A stretch of 64,000 bases of DNA, taken from assembly GCF_003332825.1 (NCBI RefSeq), contig NZ_QIRF01000022.1:1-64000 (forward strand). The letters run 5' to 3'. Both the position numbers and the translations under genes were made by a program. The DNA comes from Dyella sp. C9. GTDB taxonomy: Bacteria; Pseudomonadota; Gammaproteobacteria; Xanthomonadales; Rhodanobacteraceae. Position 1 is the stretch's first letter. Each line of letters starts with the position of its first letter. Below, piece by piece: positions 8,981-16,496 of the stretch. Below the pieces are notes generated by a model. It was not told the origin of the DNA, ran no database searches, and saw nothing but the letters and a program-made list of their open reading frames with translations.

Positions 8981-9721
8981 TCAGCTGGACTGCATCAGCT
9001 TGATGGCGGAATCGGCGTCGTCCTCGGAGGTCTTGATGGACTTCACCTGCATGTCGTACTGGCGCGACAGCGCGATCATCTTCACCAGCTCGGCCGAAGG
9101 ATTGACGTTGCTGCCCTCGAGCTGGCCGGAGGTCAGCGTCACCGTATCGTCGGTATCCGCCGTGCTGCCGTCGGCCATGTGCATCAAGCCGTCGCTGCCC
9201 TTGCTCATCTGCGCGACATCGGGATTGACCAGCTTGATGCGGTCGATGGTGGTACCGGAATTGGGCCCCTGCCCCAGCGGCACGCTGGAGATGGTGCCGT
9301 CGTTGCCGACGCTGATCGAGGTGGCCTGCGGAATGGTGATGGGCCCGGAACTGCCCATCACCGGGTTGCCGGCGGCGTCGGTAAGCCCGCCATCGGCCGT
9401 CATCTGCAAGTCACCCGCGCGGGTGTACGCCTCCGAACCGTCCGGTGCCTGCACGGCGATCCAGCCGTCGCCGCGCACGGCTACGTCGAGCGAACGTCCG
9501 GTGTTGATGGGCGATCCCTGGTTGTTGCTTTGCCCTATGCCTTGCGCCACGGCGTTGATGCGCGAGCCGGTGCCCTGCCCGAGCACTGGCACGCTCTGGA
9601 ACGCCGACAGCTCGCTCTTGAAGCCGACCGTGGAAGCGTTGGCCAGGTTGTGGCTCACCGCATCCTGGGCACGCATGATCTGCGTGGCCCCGGTCATCGC
9701 TACGTAGACGGAACGGTCCAT
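8981..9721 (-). CDS. flgF: flagellar proximal rod protein FlgF
   Basis: FlgF is one of the proximal rod proteins. The 246-residue sequence starts MDRSVYVAMTGATQIM and has the rod-family segment AVSHNLANASTVGFKSELSA and the C-terminal GSNVNPSAELVKMIALSRQY. Compared with FlgG, the start MDRSVYVAMTGA and the SHNLAN variant identify FlgF. It sits 9 bases after flgE and 27 before flgG. Confidence 0.96.
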   Translation of the reverse strand: MDRSVYVAMTGATQIMRAQDAVSHNLANASTVGFKSELSAFQSVPVLGQGTGSRINAVAQGIGQSNNQGSPINTGRSLDVAVRGDGWIAVQAPDGSEAYTRAGDLQMTADGGLTDAAGNPVMGSSGPITIPQATSISVGNDGTISSVPLGQGPNSGTTIDRIKLVNPDVAQMSKGSDGLMHMADGSTADTDDTVTLTSGQLEGSNVNPSAELVKMIALSRQYDMQVKSIKTSEDDADSAIKLMQSS

Positions 9722-9730
9722 GGCGGTCTA

Positions 9731-10948
9731 TCAGCGCGAGATCGCGTTGAACAGCGACGACGTCATGGTGTTGTCGGTGGACAGCACCTGCGCATTCGCC
9801 TGGTAGTTGCGCTGCGCCTGGATCATGTCGACCAGCTGCGCCGTGGTGTCGGACGTGTTGGACGACTCCAGCGCACCCGACTGCAGGCTGCCGAACTGGC
9901 CCACGCCCGCCGTGCCCATCACCGCCGGGCCGGAGTTGGTGGTGGCCGACCAGCTGGTGTTGCCCACCTGGGCCAGGCCCTGGGTGTTGGCGAAGTTGGC
10001 AATGGCCACCTGGCCGAGCTGCACGGTCTGGTTGTTGGAGTAGTTGGCGGTGACGATGCCGTTGCTGTCGATGTTGACGCTCGACAGGGTGCCGGCCTCG
10101 TAACCGTTCTGCGTGATGGTGCCCGCCGAGTAGGCCGTGCCGTACTGGGTGGTGTTGGTGACGTTCATCGACAGCGTCAGCGGCGACGAACCGTTGCCCA
10201 GCGTGACCGAATTGAAGTTCAGCACGCCATTGGTCGGCGAGGACAACGCACCACTGGAGTCGAAGGTCAGCGCCTGGGTGCCTGCGTCCTGGCCGTCCAC
10301 GTAGAGGTTGGCGTTCCAGGTGTTCGTGCCGGTCTTCACGTAGTAGACGGTGGCCTGGTGCGAACCGCCCTGCGAGTCATACACGGTCACCGGGGTGGCC
10401 GCGTTGTAGCTGGTCGAGTCGGAGGTGCTGAACGCGTTGGTCGGCACCGTGGCGCTGGCCGGCAGGTTCGAGGTCATGGTCAGCTGCGTGGTGGCCGACG
10501 CGTTGCTCTGGTTGGTCACCAGGCGCAGGTCGGTCAGCGTGCTGGTGTCGAAGCCACCGATGCCGTTCGGCGGATAGACCTGCAGCTTGGCACCGCTGGT
10601 GGTGGTGACGTAGCCGTTCTGGTCCTGCTGGAAATCACCGGCGCGGGTATAGGTGTTGCCGCTGCCGTCGTTCACCACGAAGAAGCCGTTGCCGCTGATG
10701 GCCAGGTCCAGGCTGTTGTTGGTGGTGGTGATGTCGCCCTGGGTGAACTGCTGGGCCACGTCCTGCAGGTAGGTGCCGCTGCCGACCGCGGTCGAGCTGA
10801 GGTTCAGGCCGGTGACCGCATAGATGTCCGAGAACTCCGCGCGCGAACCCTTGAAGCCGGTGGTGTTGGCGTTGGCGATGTTGTTGGCGATGACGTTGAG
10901 GTCGGACTGGGCTGCATTGATGCCGCTCAGAGCTGTATTCAGTGCCAT
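9731..10948 (-). CDS. flgE: flagellar hook protein FlgE
   Basis: FlgE polymerises into the hook, the universal joint between rod and filament. The 405-residue protein has the N-terminal motif VIANNIANANTTGFKGSRAE (about 21-40), a central Thr/Ser/Gly-rich region typical of the exposed hook domains, the GTLSSVNIDSNGIVTANYSN segment and the C-terminal TAQLVDMIQAQRNYQANAQV motif. Length matches usual FlgE. It lies 33 bases after flgD, the hook cap needed for its assembly. Confidence 0.97.
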   Translation of the reverse strand: MALNTALSGINAAQSDLNVIANNIANANTTGFKGSRAEFSDIYAVTGLNLSSTAVGSGTYLQDVAQQFTQGDITTTNNSLDLAISGNGFFVVNDGSGNTYTRAGDFQQDQNGYVTTTSGAKLQVYPPNGIGGFDTSTLTDLRLVTNQSNASATTQLTMTSNLPASATVPTNAFSTSDSTSYNAATPVTVYDSQGGSHQATVYYVKTGTNTWNANLYVDGQDAGTQALTFDSSGALSSPTNGVLNFNSVTLGNGSSPLTLSMNVTNTTQYGTAYSAGTITQNGYEAGTLSSVNIDSNGIVTANYSNNQTVQLGQVAIANFANTQGLAQVGNTSWSATTNSGPAVMGTAGVGQFGSLQSGALESSNTSDTTAQLVDMIQAQRNYQANAQVLSTDNTMTSSLFNAISR

Positions 10949-10981
10949 GTGTTTTCCTCGTGGGAAGGTGTGCGTGAAGCG

Positions 10982-11695
10982 TCAGAGGATCTGCGCGACC
11001 TGGCCGAGCGATACACCGCCCACGCCGGAGACCTGCAGGTAAGTGCCCAGCGAACTGCCGCCGTAGCCCACGCCCGTCACGGTGCCGGCCACATAGGTGT
11101 TGAGCGAGGTGCTGCCGCTGGTGGCAGACAGGGTGTAGGTGCCTTGCGCCACGGCGTTGCCGTTGTCGTCAGTGCCATCCCAGGTGAACTGGGACAGGCC
11201 GGCACTCTGGTTGCCCAGCGACATCGTGCGCACCACGTTGCCGCTGGCATCGAGCACCTGCACGCTGACGCTGCCCGAGCTGGGCACGTTCACGGCGCCG
11301 GTGACGCTGTCGCTGCCGTCGAAGCTCACCGTGCTCGAGGGCACCATCACCTGGCGGTTGACCAGGTTCGACGAGTTGAGCACCTGCGAGGTCTGCATCG
11401 CGGAGCTGACGTTGCTGCTGAAGGTCTGCAGGTCGGTGTCCAGCTGCTGCGTCGCCGACAACTGGCTGAACTGTGCCATCTGGGAGACGAACTGCGAGTT
11501 GTCCACCGGATTGGTGGGGTCCTGCGCCTGCAGCTGTGCGGTCATGAGCTGCAGGAAATCGGCCTGCGTCATGGTGCTGGACAACGCGGAATTCACGCTG
11601 GACGTGCTGGAGCTGGAACTGCTGGAGGACGAGCTCGAACTGCTGCTCGTGCCGGTGCTGTTGCCGGTGATGCTATAGCTTGGGATGGTGGACAC
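10982..11695 (-). CDS. flgD: flagellar hook-capping protein FlgD
   Basis: FlgD caps the growing hook. The 237-residue protein has the conserved core TMTQADFLQLMTAQLQAQDP (about 40-59) and a C-terminal Tudor/Ig-like FlgD domain (VRTMSLGNQSAGLSQFTWDG, about 135-155). The N-terminus carries an unusual run of 14 consecutive serines (residues 17-30), encoded by mixed AGC, AGT, TCG and TCC codons, so it is not a slipping mononucleotide repeat. The start is GTG, supported by a GGAGGAAG ribosome site seven bases upstream. It lies 17 bases after flgC. Confidence 0.95.
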   Translation of the reverse strand: MSTIPSYSITGNSTGTSSSSSSSSSSSSSSTSSVNSALSSTMTQADFLQLMTAQLQAQDPTNPVDNSQFVSQMAQFSQLSATQQLDTDLQTFSSNVSSAMQTSQVLNSSNLVNRQVMVPSSTVSFDGSDSVTGAVNVPSSGSVSVQVLDASGNVVRTMSLGNQSAGLSQFTWDGTDDNGNAVAQGTYTLSATSGSTSLNTYVAGTVTGVGYGGSSLGTYLQVSGVGGVSLGQVAQIL

Positions 11696-11712
11696 GTTGG
11701 CTTCCTCCCGGC

Positions 11713-12141
11713 TTACTTGCCGAGGTCGAGGGTCTTGAGCATGAGCTGCTTGGTGGTATTCATCGCCTCGACGTTGTTCTGGTACGAGCGCGACGCGGAA
11801 ATCATGTTGACCAGCTCGTCGATCGGATTGACGTTGCTGCCGTAGACGTAGCCGTTGTCGTCGGCCATGGGGTTGCCCGGTTCATAACGGGCCTGCACAT
11901 CGGCCTGGCTTTCGGTGATGCCTTTCACCTGCACGCCGACCGAGCTGTCGTTGTCGGCGTTGGTGGCGCCGCCGAGCGAACGCTGGACGGCGGCGAACAA
12001 CGGCTCCTTGGCGCGATAGGCGCCTTCGGCCGTGCCCGACACGCTGTCGGCGTTGGCCAGGTTGCTGGCCACGGTATTGAGGCGCAGCGACTGCGCCGCC
12101 ATGCCCGAGCCGGCGACATCGAAGATCTTGAACAGTGACAT
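11713..12141 (-). CDS. flgC: flagellar proximal rod protein FlgC
   Basis: FlgC is a proximal rod subunit. The 142-residue sequence has the rod motif LNTVASNLANADSVSGTAEG (about 21-40), the YRAKEPLFAA segment and the C-terminal GSNVNPIDELVNMISASRSY motif. Length is standard. Its ATG overlaps the flgB stop by one base, so the two proximal rod genes are translationally coupled. Confidence 0.97.
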   Translation of the reverse strand: MSLFKIFDVAGSGMAAQSLRLNTVASNLANADSVSGTAEGAYRAKEPLFAAVQRSLGGATNADNDSSVGVQVKGITESQADVQARYEPGNPMADDNGYVYGSNVNPIDELVNMISASRSYQNNVEAMNTTKQLMLKTLDLGK

Positions 12142-12545
12142 CAGCTCTGGCCTCCGGTGATGGCCGTGCGCAGCATGTGGATCTGCGCCGTGATGAAGGA
12201 AAGGCTGGCCTGGTAGTGCACGCCGTTGGCGGCGAAGTTGGCCTGCTCGACCTGGGTGTCGACGGTATTGCCGTCCATGGTGGGCTGGCTGGGCACGCGG
12301 TACGCCAGCTGTTCCGCGGCCTGCGCCTGCGGATCGATCTGTCCCTGCTGGGTGATCGTCATCGGCAGCTTGTCGCTCTGGCCACTGGCCTGCGACAGCG
12401 CCTGCTTGAAGTCGACATCGCGCGCGAGATAGCCCGGCGTGTCGGCATTGGCAAGGTTACTGGCCAGCACCTCGCTGCGGCGCTGCCAGGTATCCAGCGC
12501 CTGCGTATGCAGACCAAACAGGTTGTCGTTGATCGAACTCATCAC
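12141..12545 (-). CDS. flgB: flagellar proximal rod protein FlgB
   Basis: FlgB is the proximal rod protein nearest the basal body and the first gene of the flgBCDEFGHIJKL operon. The 134-residue protein has SEVLASNLANADTPGYLARD (about 24-43), the hallmark of FlgB, and the C-terminal FAANGVHYQASLSFITAQIH. Two in-frame ATGs start the gene back to back, so it begins at this base or one codon later. A canonical sigma54 promoter ends 33 bases upstream. Confidence 0.97.
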   Translation of the reverse strand: MMSSINDNLFGLHTQALDTWQRRSEVLASNLANADTPGYLARDVDFKQALSQASGQSDKLPMTITQQGQIDPQAQAAEQLAYRVPSQPTMDGNTVDTQVEQANFAANGVHYQASLSFITAQIHMLRTAITGGQS

Positions 12546-12578
12546 TCACTCCTGCGGCGGAGGCCGCGGGAGGCTTTG

Positions 12579-12594
12579 AGCAAGTTGCGTGCCA
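12579..12594 (-). promoter_or_regulatory. sigma54 (RpoN) promoter of the flgB operon
   Basis: Minus strand TGGCACG-CAAC-TTGCT, an exact match to the sigma54 consensus (TGGCACG-N4-TTGCW) with the -24 GG and -12 GC correctly spaced. It lies 33 bases before flgB, so the 11-gene rod/hook operon is probably under RpoN and a FleQ/FlrC-type activator. No activator gene is in the window. Confidence 0.9.
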
Positions 12595-12760
12595 CGCTGC
12601 TGCGTGACTGCGGGAAGCGGCGCCGTTACTGGGTTTGCGCGGGCTCGGCTGCATGCGCCAAAAAAGCGCCGACGGAATTTCGACGCACCGCGCAGCGGCT
12701 TCCCGACACTTCGGACCGGGCCTCACCATCAGCCACATCCACGCTTGGCGCCTCTTGCAA

Positions 12761-12970
12761 GATCGCACCCTGTGCGCGAAACACGCGGGCCTCGGCCCCC
12801 ATCCGGTACACAACGACGATGGCCAAAAGCGGGCGCGACCGGTTTTCGCCAGGCGCTGGGTGAACAGGCAGGGACTGAGCGGGTTTGGATCGCGCACAGG
12901 GTGCGCTCCTACAGGACGACGAAAGCTGTCGTCACTCCGCTCTTTGTGGAAGCGCACCCTGTGCGCGAAA
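12761..12970. repeat. three GTAG-type REP hairpins in alternating orientation
   Basis: Three units built on the hairpin GCGCAC-CCT-GTGCGC lie at 12761-12781, 12888-12914 (reverse orientation, with the CTAC head) and 12945-12970. The first and second, and the second and third, form inverted pairs, as in BIMEs. They sit between the divergent flgB promoter and the cheV terminator. The 106 bases between the first two units do not resemble the long cores seen in other copies. Confidence 0.85.
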
Positions 12971-12995
12971 CGCCCTCTCCCGTCCATAGAGGGCG
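12971..12995 (-). terminator. probable terminator of cheV
   Basis: On the minus strand the 8-bp stem CGCCCTCT / AGAGGGCG with a 9-base loop begins six bases after the cheV stop and is followed by TTTCGCG. The T tract is short, so termination may be weak. It abuts a REP hairpin. Confidence 0.55.
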
Positions 12996-13000
12996 CAATC

Positions 13001-13933
13001 TCAGAATTTCTCGAAGTGCTCCGGCATCAGGTCGAGCACGGTCTGCGCCAGCAGGTCGGGCTGGAACTTGGCCACGAAACGATCGGCGTTCACTTCGCGC
13101 ACCATCGCCTCATTGAAGATACCGCTGATGGAACTGTGCAGCACCACTTTCAACGGCCGCAGCGAAGGCGTTTCGCGAATGGCGCGGGTGAGCGCGTAGC
13201 CATCCATGCGCGGCATCTCGATGTCGGACACCACCAGGGTCACGCCCTGACCGTCCGGCGCCTGCGCCAGTTCTTCCAGGCGCTGCAGCGCCTCGCGGCC
13301 GTCCTGTGCCACCACGCATTCCACGTCCATCTGGCGGAACAGGCCCACCAATTGGTTGCGTGCCACCAGCGAGTCGTCCACCACCATCACGCGACGCGGC
13401 TGCAGGTCGTGCACGCGCGCCATGCGCTGCATGGGCGCAGACAGCTCGGTGGCGGTGGCATTGAGGCTGGCCAGCACGTGCTCCACGTCGACCACCGCCA
13501 CCAAGGCGCCATCGATCCGCGTCACCGCATTGACCTTGGTGCCAAAGCCCAGCGCCGCCGGCGGCGCCGCCAGCGACTCACCCTCGCAATGCACCAGGCG
13601 CTGCGGATCGGCCACCAGGAAGCCCTGCACGGTGCGACTGAACTCGGTCACCATCAGATGCGCCGACGGTTCGTCGCGCAACGACGGATAACCCAGTGCC
13701 ACGGCCAGGTCGATCACCGGGATGGTCATGCCACGGTAGTCGCAGCTGCCGGCCAACAGTGCGTTGGCGTCGGGCATGCGCTCCATCGGCGGGCGTCGCA
13801 TGACTTCGCGCACCTTGAATACATTGATGCCGAACAGTTGCTGGTCGCCCATACGGAACAGCAGCATCGCCACGCGATTGTGCCCGGCCAGCCGGGTCTG
13901 CTGTTCCACCTTGTCCATCCACGCGCCGCTCAT
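13001..13933 (-). CDS. cheV: chemotaxis coupling/response-regulator protein CheV
   Basis: CheV fuses a CheW-like coupling domain (about 15-165) to a CheY-like receiver domain (about 180-305). It links chemoreceptors to CheA, and receiver phosphorylation tunes this coupling. The phosphoacceptor is Asp237 in VVSDIEMPRMDGY; the acidic pair Asp186/Asp187 and the conserved Lys289 are present, so the receiver should be active. Length (310) is normal. It is transcribed away from the chemoreceptor-flgA block and has its own sigma28 promoter. Confidence 0.97.
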   Translation of the reverse strand: MSGAWMDKVEQQTRLAGHNRVAMLLFRMGDQQLFGINVFKVREVMRRPPMERMPDANALLAGSCDYRGMTIPVIDLAVALGYPSLRDEPSAHLMVTEFSRTVQGFLVADPQRLVHCEGESLAAPPAALGFGTKVNAVTRIDGALVAVVDVEHVLASLNATATELSAPMQRMARVHDLQPRRVMVVDDSLVARNQLVGLFRQMDVECVVAQDGREALQRLEELAQAPDGQGVTLVVSDIEMPRMDGYALTRAIRETPSLRPLKVVLHSSISGIFNEAMVREVNADRFVAKFQPDLLAQTVLDLMPEHFEKF

Positions 13934-13976
13934 GCGGACTCCTCGCCAGGCGGCCTAGCCGCGGGTCATCGCTCGC

Positions 13977-14003
13977 GTATCGGCCAGAACGCGGCTTGCT
14001 TTA
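13977..14003 (-). promoter_or_regulatory. sigma28 (FliA) promoter of cheV
   Basis: Minus strand TAAAGCAA-N11-GCCGATAC, matching the FliA consensus in the -35 TAAA, the 11-base spacer and the -10 GCCGATA. It lies 43 bases upstream of the cheV start. Confidence 0.85.
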
Positions 14004-14021
14004 GCCCGACGTCGCCACGCA

Positions 14022-14037
14022 TGGCACGCCGTTTGCT
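14022..14037 (+). promoter_or_regulatory. sigma54 promoter of the chemoreceptor-flgA block
   Basis: Plus strand TGGCACG-CCGT-TTGCT, an exact sigma54 consensus 63 bases before the chemoreceptor start. The predicted start of transcription, about 12 bases downstream, falls inside the adjacent sigma28 motif. It would place flgA in the RpoN class, as in other polar flagellates. Confidence 0.85.
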
Positions 14038-14039
14038 TC

Positions 14040-14066
14040 TCAAGTTTCGACGTCTCCCGCCGATGC
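14040..14066 (+). promoter_or_regulatory. sigma28 promoter of the chemoreceptor-flgA block
   Basis: Plus strand TCAAGTTT-N11-GCCGATGC, a close FliA consensus that begins two bases after the sigma54 element and ends 34 bases before the chemoreceptor ATG. Transcription would be early through RpoN and late through FliA. Confidence 0.83.
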
Positions 14067-14100
14067 GGGAACGACCCTTGTACGAAGGAAGCACCCACTC

Positions 14101-15411
14101 ATGAGCCTGATCTGGAGCCAGCACCTTGCCGAGCTTGCGCGCGCCGCCGCGGCGGGCGACCGGGCGCGGGTGACGCAACTGTCCGCACGCCACCCGCGCG
14201 CCGCACAGGCCTTGGCGCCGCTATTGGCGGCCATTCCCGCCGCCCAGCAAGCACCCGCTGCCGTGGCCCTGCAGCCCCTGGAGCAGCAGGGCCTGGTGCT
14301 CAGTGCCGCCCAGCAGCTGGCCCGCGAACAGGCGGCCATGCTGCAGACGGCGGAGGAAAACCGTGACAGCGTCGGCCGCTTGACGGACGGCAGCGCCGGA
14401 ATCTCGACGTCCCTGCAGCAGATCGCCACCGGCCTCGACTATGCCCGCCAGACCGGCGAAGCCAGCGAGCGCAGCGTGAGCGAACTGGACGGCCAGCTGC
14501 GCCTGCTGCGCACGGCGCTGTCCGCGATGAACCGCAACCAGAGCAAGCTGGCCGAGCAGGTGGCGCAGATCCGCAAGCTCACCGGCGTGGTGCAGGAGAT
14601 CGCCCACCAGACCAACCTGGTCGCGCTGAACGCGGCCATCGAGGCGGCACGTGCCGGCGAGGCCGGCCGCGGTTTCGCAGTGGTCGCCGACGAAGTGAAG
14701 CAGCTGGCCGAGAAGACCAGCCAGGCCACCGGCGAGATCGAGCAGGTCACCGGCTCCATCGGCGAGTTCTCGCTGCAGCTGGACGGCGACGTGCAGCAAG
14801 GCCTGCAGCGCCTGGAGCGCGCGCAGGGCGGCGTGACCCAGACCGAAACCTCGCTGCAGGACAACGGCGAGGCGCTGCGCCAGATCAACGAGCGCATCGG
14901 CACCATGCACAAGAACCAGGACGCCCAGCACGCCCGCGCCGTCGCGGCACAGGCGGCGCTCGGGGCATGGCATCGCCGCGCGGCGGAAACCAGCCGCCAG
15001 GCCGAGGCCGTCAGCCGCGCTGCCCTGCTGTCGCACTGCCTCACGCTGGACTGGCTGGAGACCGAGAGCGGCAACGACCCGGCCAGCCTGAGTCTGACCG
15101 TGCGCGAAGCGGCCCAGGGCCTGCGCCAGGCCATGGAGCTGGCCCTGCAGGAGCCGGCGGCGCTCGACCGCCGCTGGTTCGACACGCAGACGCTCAGCCG
15201 CTCGCTCGACCGCCTCGCCTCCCGCCACGGCGCGCATCCGGCGGTGCCGGCGCTGACCGCTACCGGCGCGCGCCTGCGTGAGCATGGCCACACCTTCGCC
15301 ACCCTGCTGTGCGACGGCCAGCTCGACCAGGCCAACCAGCTGGTGAGCCAGTTGGAAAGCGAGCGCGAAGCCCTGCTGACCCAGCTCAACCTGTTGCTGG
15401 CCGACGCATGA
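14101..15411 (+). CDS. soluble methyl-accepting chemotaxis protein
   Basis: A 436-residue chemoreceptor without transmembrane segments. Residues about 85-260 form the MCP signalling coiled coil with the hairpin tip QEIAHQTNLVALNAAIEAAR (165-184) that binds CheA/CheW, followed by AGEAGRGFAVVADEVKQLAE. The N-terminal 60 residues are Ala-rich helix with no recognised sensor. The C-terminal 130 residues include SHCLTLDW and REHGHTF; this faintly recalls a CZB zinc-binding chemoreceptor domain, but the full ligand set is not evident. The gene ends by overlapping the flgA start (ATGA), which links receptor and flagellar assembly in one transcript. Dual sigma54/sigma28 promoters precede it. Confidence 0.9.
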   Translation: MSLIWSQHLAELARAAAAGDRARVTQLSARHPRAAQALAPLLAAIPAAQQAPAAVALQPLEQQGLVLSAAQQLAREQAAMLQTAEENRDSVGRLTDGSAGISTSLQQIATGLDYARQTGEASERSVSELDGQLRLLRTALSAMNRNQSKLAEQVAQIRKLTGVVQEIAHQTNLVALNAAIEAARAGEAGRGFAVVADEVKQLAEKTSQATGEIEQVTGSIGEFSLQLDGDVQQGLQRLERAQGGVTQTETSLQDNGEALRQINERIGTMHKNQDAQHARAVAAQAALGAWHRRAAETSRQAEAVSRAALLSHCLTLDWLETESGNDPASLSLTVREAAQGLRQAMELALQEPAALDRRWFDTQTLSRSLDRLASRHGAHPAVPALTATGARLREHGHTFATLLCDGQLDQANQLVSQLESEREALLTQLNLLLADA

Positions 15412-16097
15412 CGCACCGCCCGCTGGTCGCCCTGCTGCTCGCTGCCCTCGTGCTGCCCGCCCATGCGGCGGAGCCGGCCGAGGCCGCGCGCGCGACCGCG
15501 GAGCAATGGTTGCGCGGCCAGTACGCCGCCGACGGCAGTCGCGTGGTCACCCAGGCCGCCAAGCTCGACATGCGCCAACCGCCGGCCCCCTGCCAGGCGC
15601 CGCTCAGCGCCAGCCTGCAGGACGGCACGCGCCTGATGCCACGCATGAACGTCACCGTGCGCTGCCCCGGCAGCGACGGCTGGACGCTGCGCGTACCGGT
15701 GCAGGTGCAGGTGTTCCGGCAGGTGCTGGTGCTCACCCACCCGCTGCAACGCGGCGACGGCGTGCGCCCGGACGACGTGCGCAGCGAAGAACGCGACATC
15801 ACCCGGCTGGGCTACGGCTATGTGAACGACCTGGGCGAGGTGGACGGCCGCGTACTCTCCCGCGCCCTGGGCGCCGGCAGCGTGCTCACCCCGGCGGCCC
15901 TGGGGGGGCGCTCGGCAGTGAAAGCCGGTGATCAGGTCCAGCTGCTATCAAGGCTGGATGGCATCGAAGTACGCGCCAGCGGTATTGCGCTGGGCAGCGG
16001 CGACAGCGGCTCGCGGTTGCGCGTGCGCAACGGCAGCTCGGGCAAGGTCGTGGACGCCATGGTCACCGGACCGGGCGAAGTACTCGCCCTGCCCTAG
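15408..16097 (+). CDS. flgA: flagellar P-ring chaperone FlgA
   Basis: FlgA is the periplasmic chaperone for P-ring (FlgI) assembly. It has 229 residues with a Sec signal (MTHRPLVALLLAALVLPAHA, cleavage near 20). The C-terminal half (about 100-229) is the SAF-like domain: LTHPLQRGDGVRPDDVRSEE, then GAGSVLTPAAL and VKAGDQVQLL. A longer frame opens upstream, but this ATG overlaps the chemoreceptor stop by four bases and gives a clean signal peptide. It is separated from cheV and flgB by the receptor gene. Confidence 0.95.
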   Translation: MTHRPLVALLLAALVLPAHAAEPAEAARATAEQWLRGQYAADGSRVVTQAAKLDMRQPPAPCQAPLSASLQDGTRLMPRMNVTVRCPGSDGWTLRVPVQVQVFRQVLVLTHPLQRGDGVRPDDVRSEERDITRLGYGYVNDLGEVDGRVLSRALGAGSVLTPAALGGRSAVKAGDQVQLLSRLDGIEVRASGIALGSGDSGSRLRVRNGSSGKVVDAMVTGPGEVLALP

Positions 16098-16107
16098 TAC
16101 GGAACAC

Positions 16108-16134
16108 TAAAGTTTGCGGCCACCCGGCCGATCC
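16108..16134 (+). promoter_or_regulatory. sigma28 promoter of flgM
   Basis: Plus strand TAAAGTTT-N11-GCCGATCC: the -35 octamer is identical to the enterobacterial FliA consensus and the spacer is exactly 11. It lies 41 bases before flgM, which would let FliA drive its own anti-sigma factor, the usual feedback loop. Confidence 0.9.
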
Positions 16135-16175
16135 TGTTGGCAACAGGGCCAAAACCGCATCAGAGAACGGACCCC

Positions 16176-16496
16176 ATGACGACCACCATTTCAAACAACG
16201 GCTTGCCCAAGCTTCCCCAGCCGCCCAGCGGCCAGGGCAGCAGCACCCAGGGCACCGCCGGGTCGACCACCAGCGATGCCACGGGCAGCGTCAGCGGCGC
16301 CAACGACCGCGTCCAGCTGACCGATTCGGCGCGCGCACTGCAGGAAGCATCCCGCACCGGCACCGGAGCGACCGTGGACACCCAGAAGGTGGAACAGGTG
16401 CGCCAGGCCCTGGCCAACGGCACCTACCAGATCAACCCCAGCCGCATCGCCGACCGCATGATGTCGCTGGACAGCCAGCTGAACGGTAAGTCATGA
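16176..16496 (+). CDS. flgM: anti-sigma28 factor FlgM
   Basis: FlgM binds FliA and is exported once the hook is complete. The 106-residue protein has a disordered Ser/Gly/Thr-rich N-terminal half and the conserved C-terminal FliA-binding helices (VDTQKVEQVRQALANGTYQI then NPSRIADRMMSLD). The ATG is preceded by GAGAACGG; an in-frame TTG 39 bases upstream is unlikely. It has a strong sigma28 promoter and overlaps flgN by four bases (ATGA). Confidence 0.95.
   Translation: MTTTISNNGLPKLPQPPSGQGSSTQGTAGSTTSDATGSVSGANDRVQLTDSARALQEASRTGTGATVDTQKVEQVRQALANGTYQINPSRIADRMMSLDSQLNGKS

Noticed and set aside
11600..11650. Serine run in flgD considered as a slippage (phase-variable) tract
   Set aside because: Codons are mixed, so there is no long nucleotide repeat to slip.
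8189..11845. Very long open frame on the plus strand, opposite the flgE-flgG genes
   Set aside because: It is the antisense reading of GC-rich flagellar genes; it has no start signal and its product is full of Arg, Gly, His and Ala as such shadows are.
12755..12970. Repeats considered as a CRISPR array
   Set aside because: The units alternate in orientation and spacing is irregular; no cas gene is near. They are REP hairpins.
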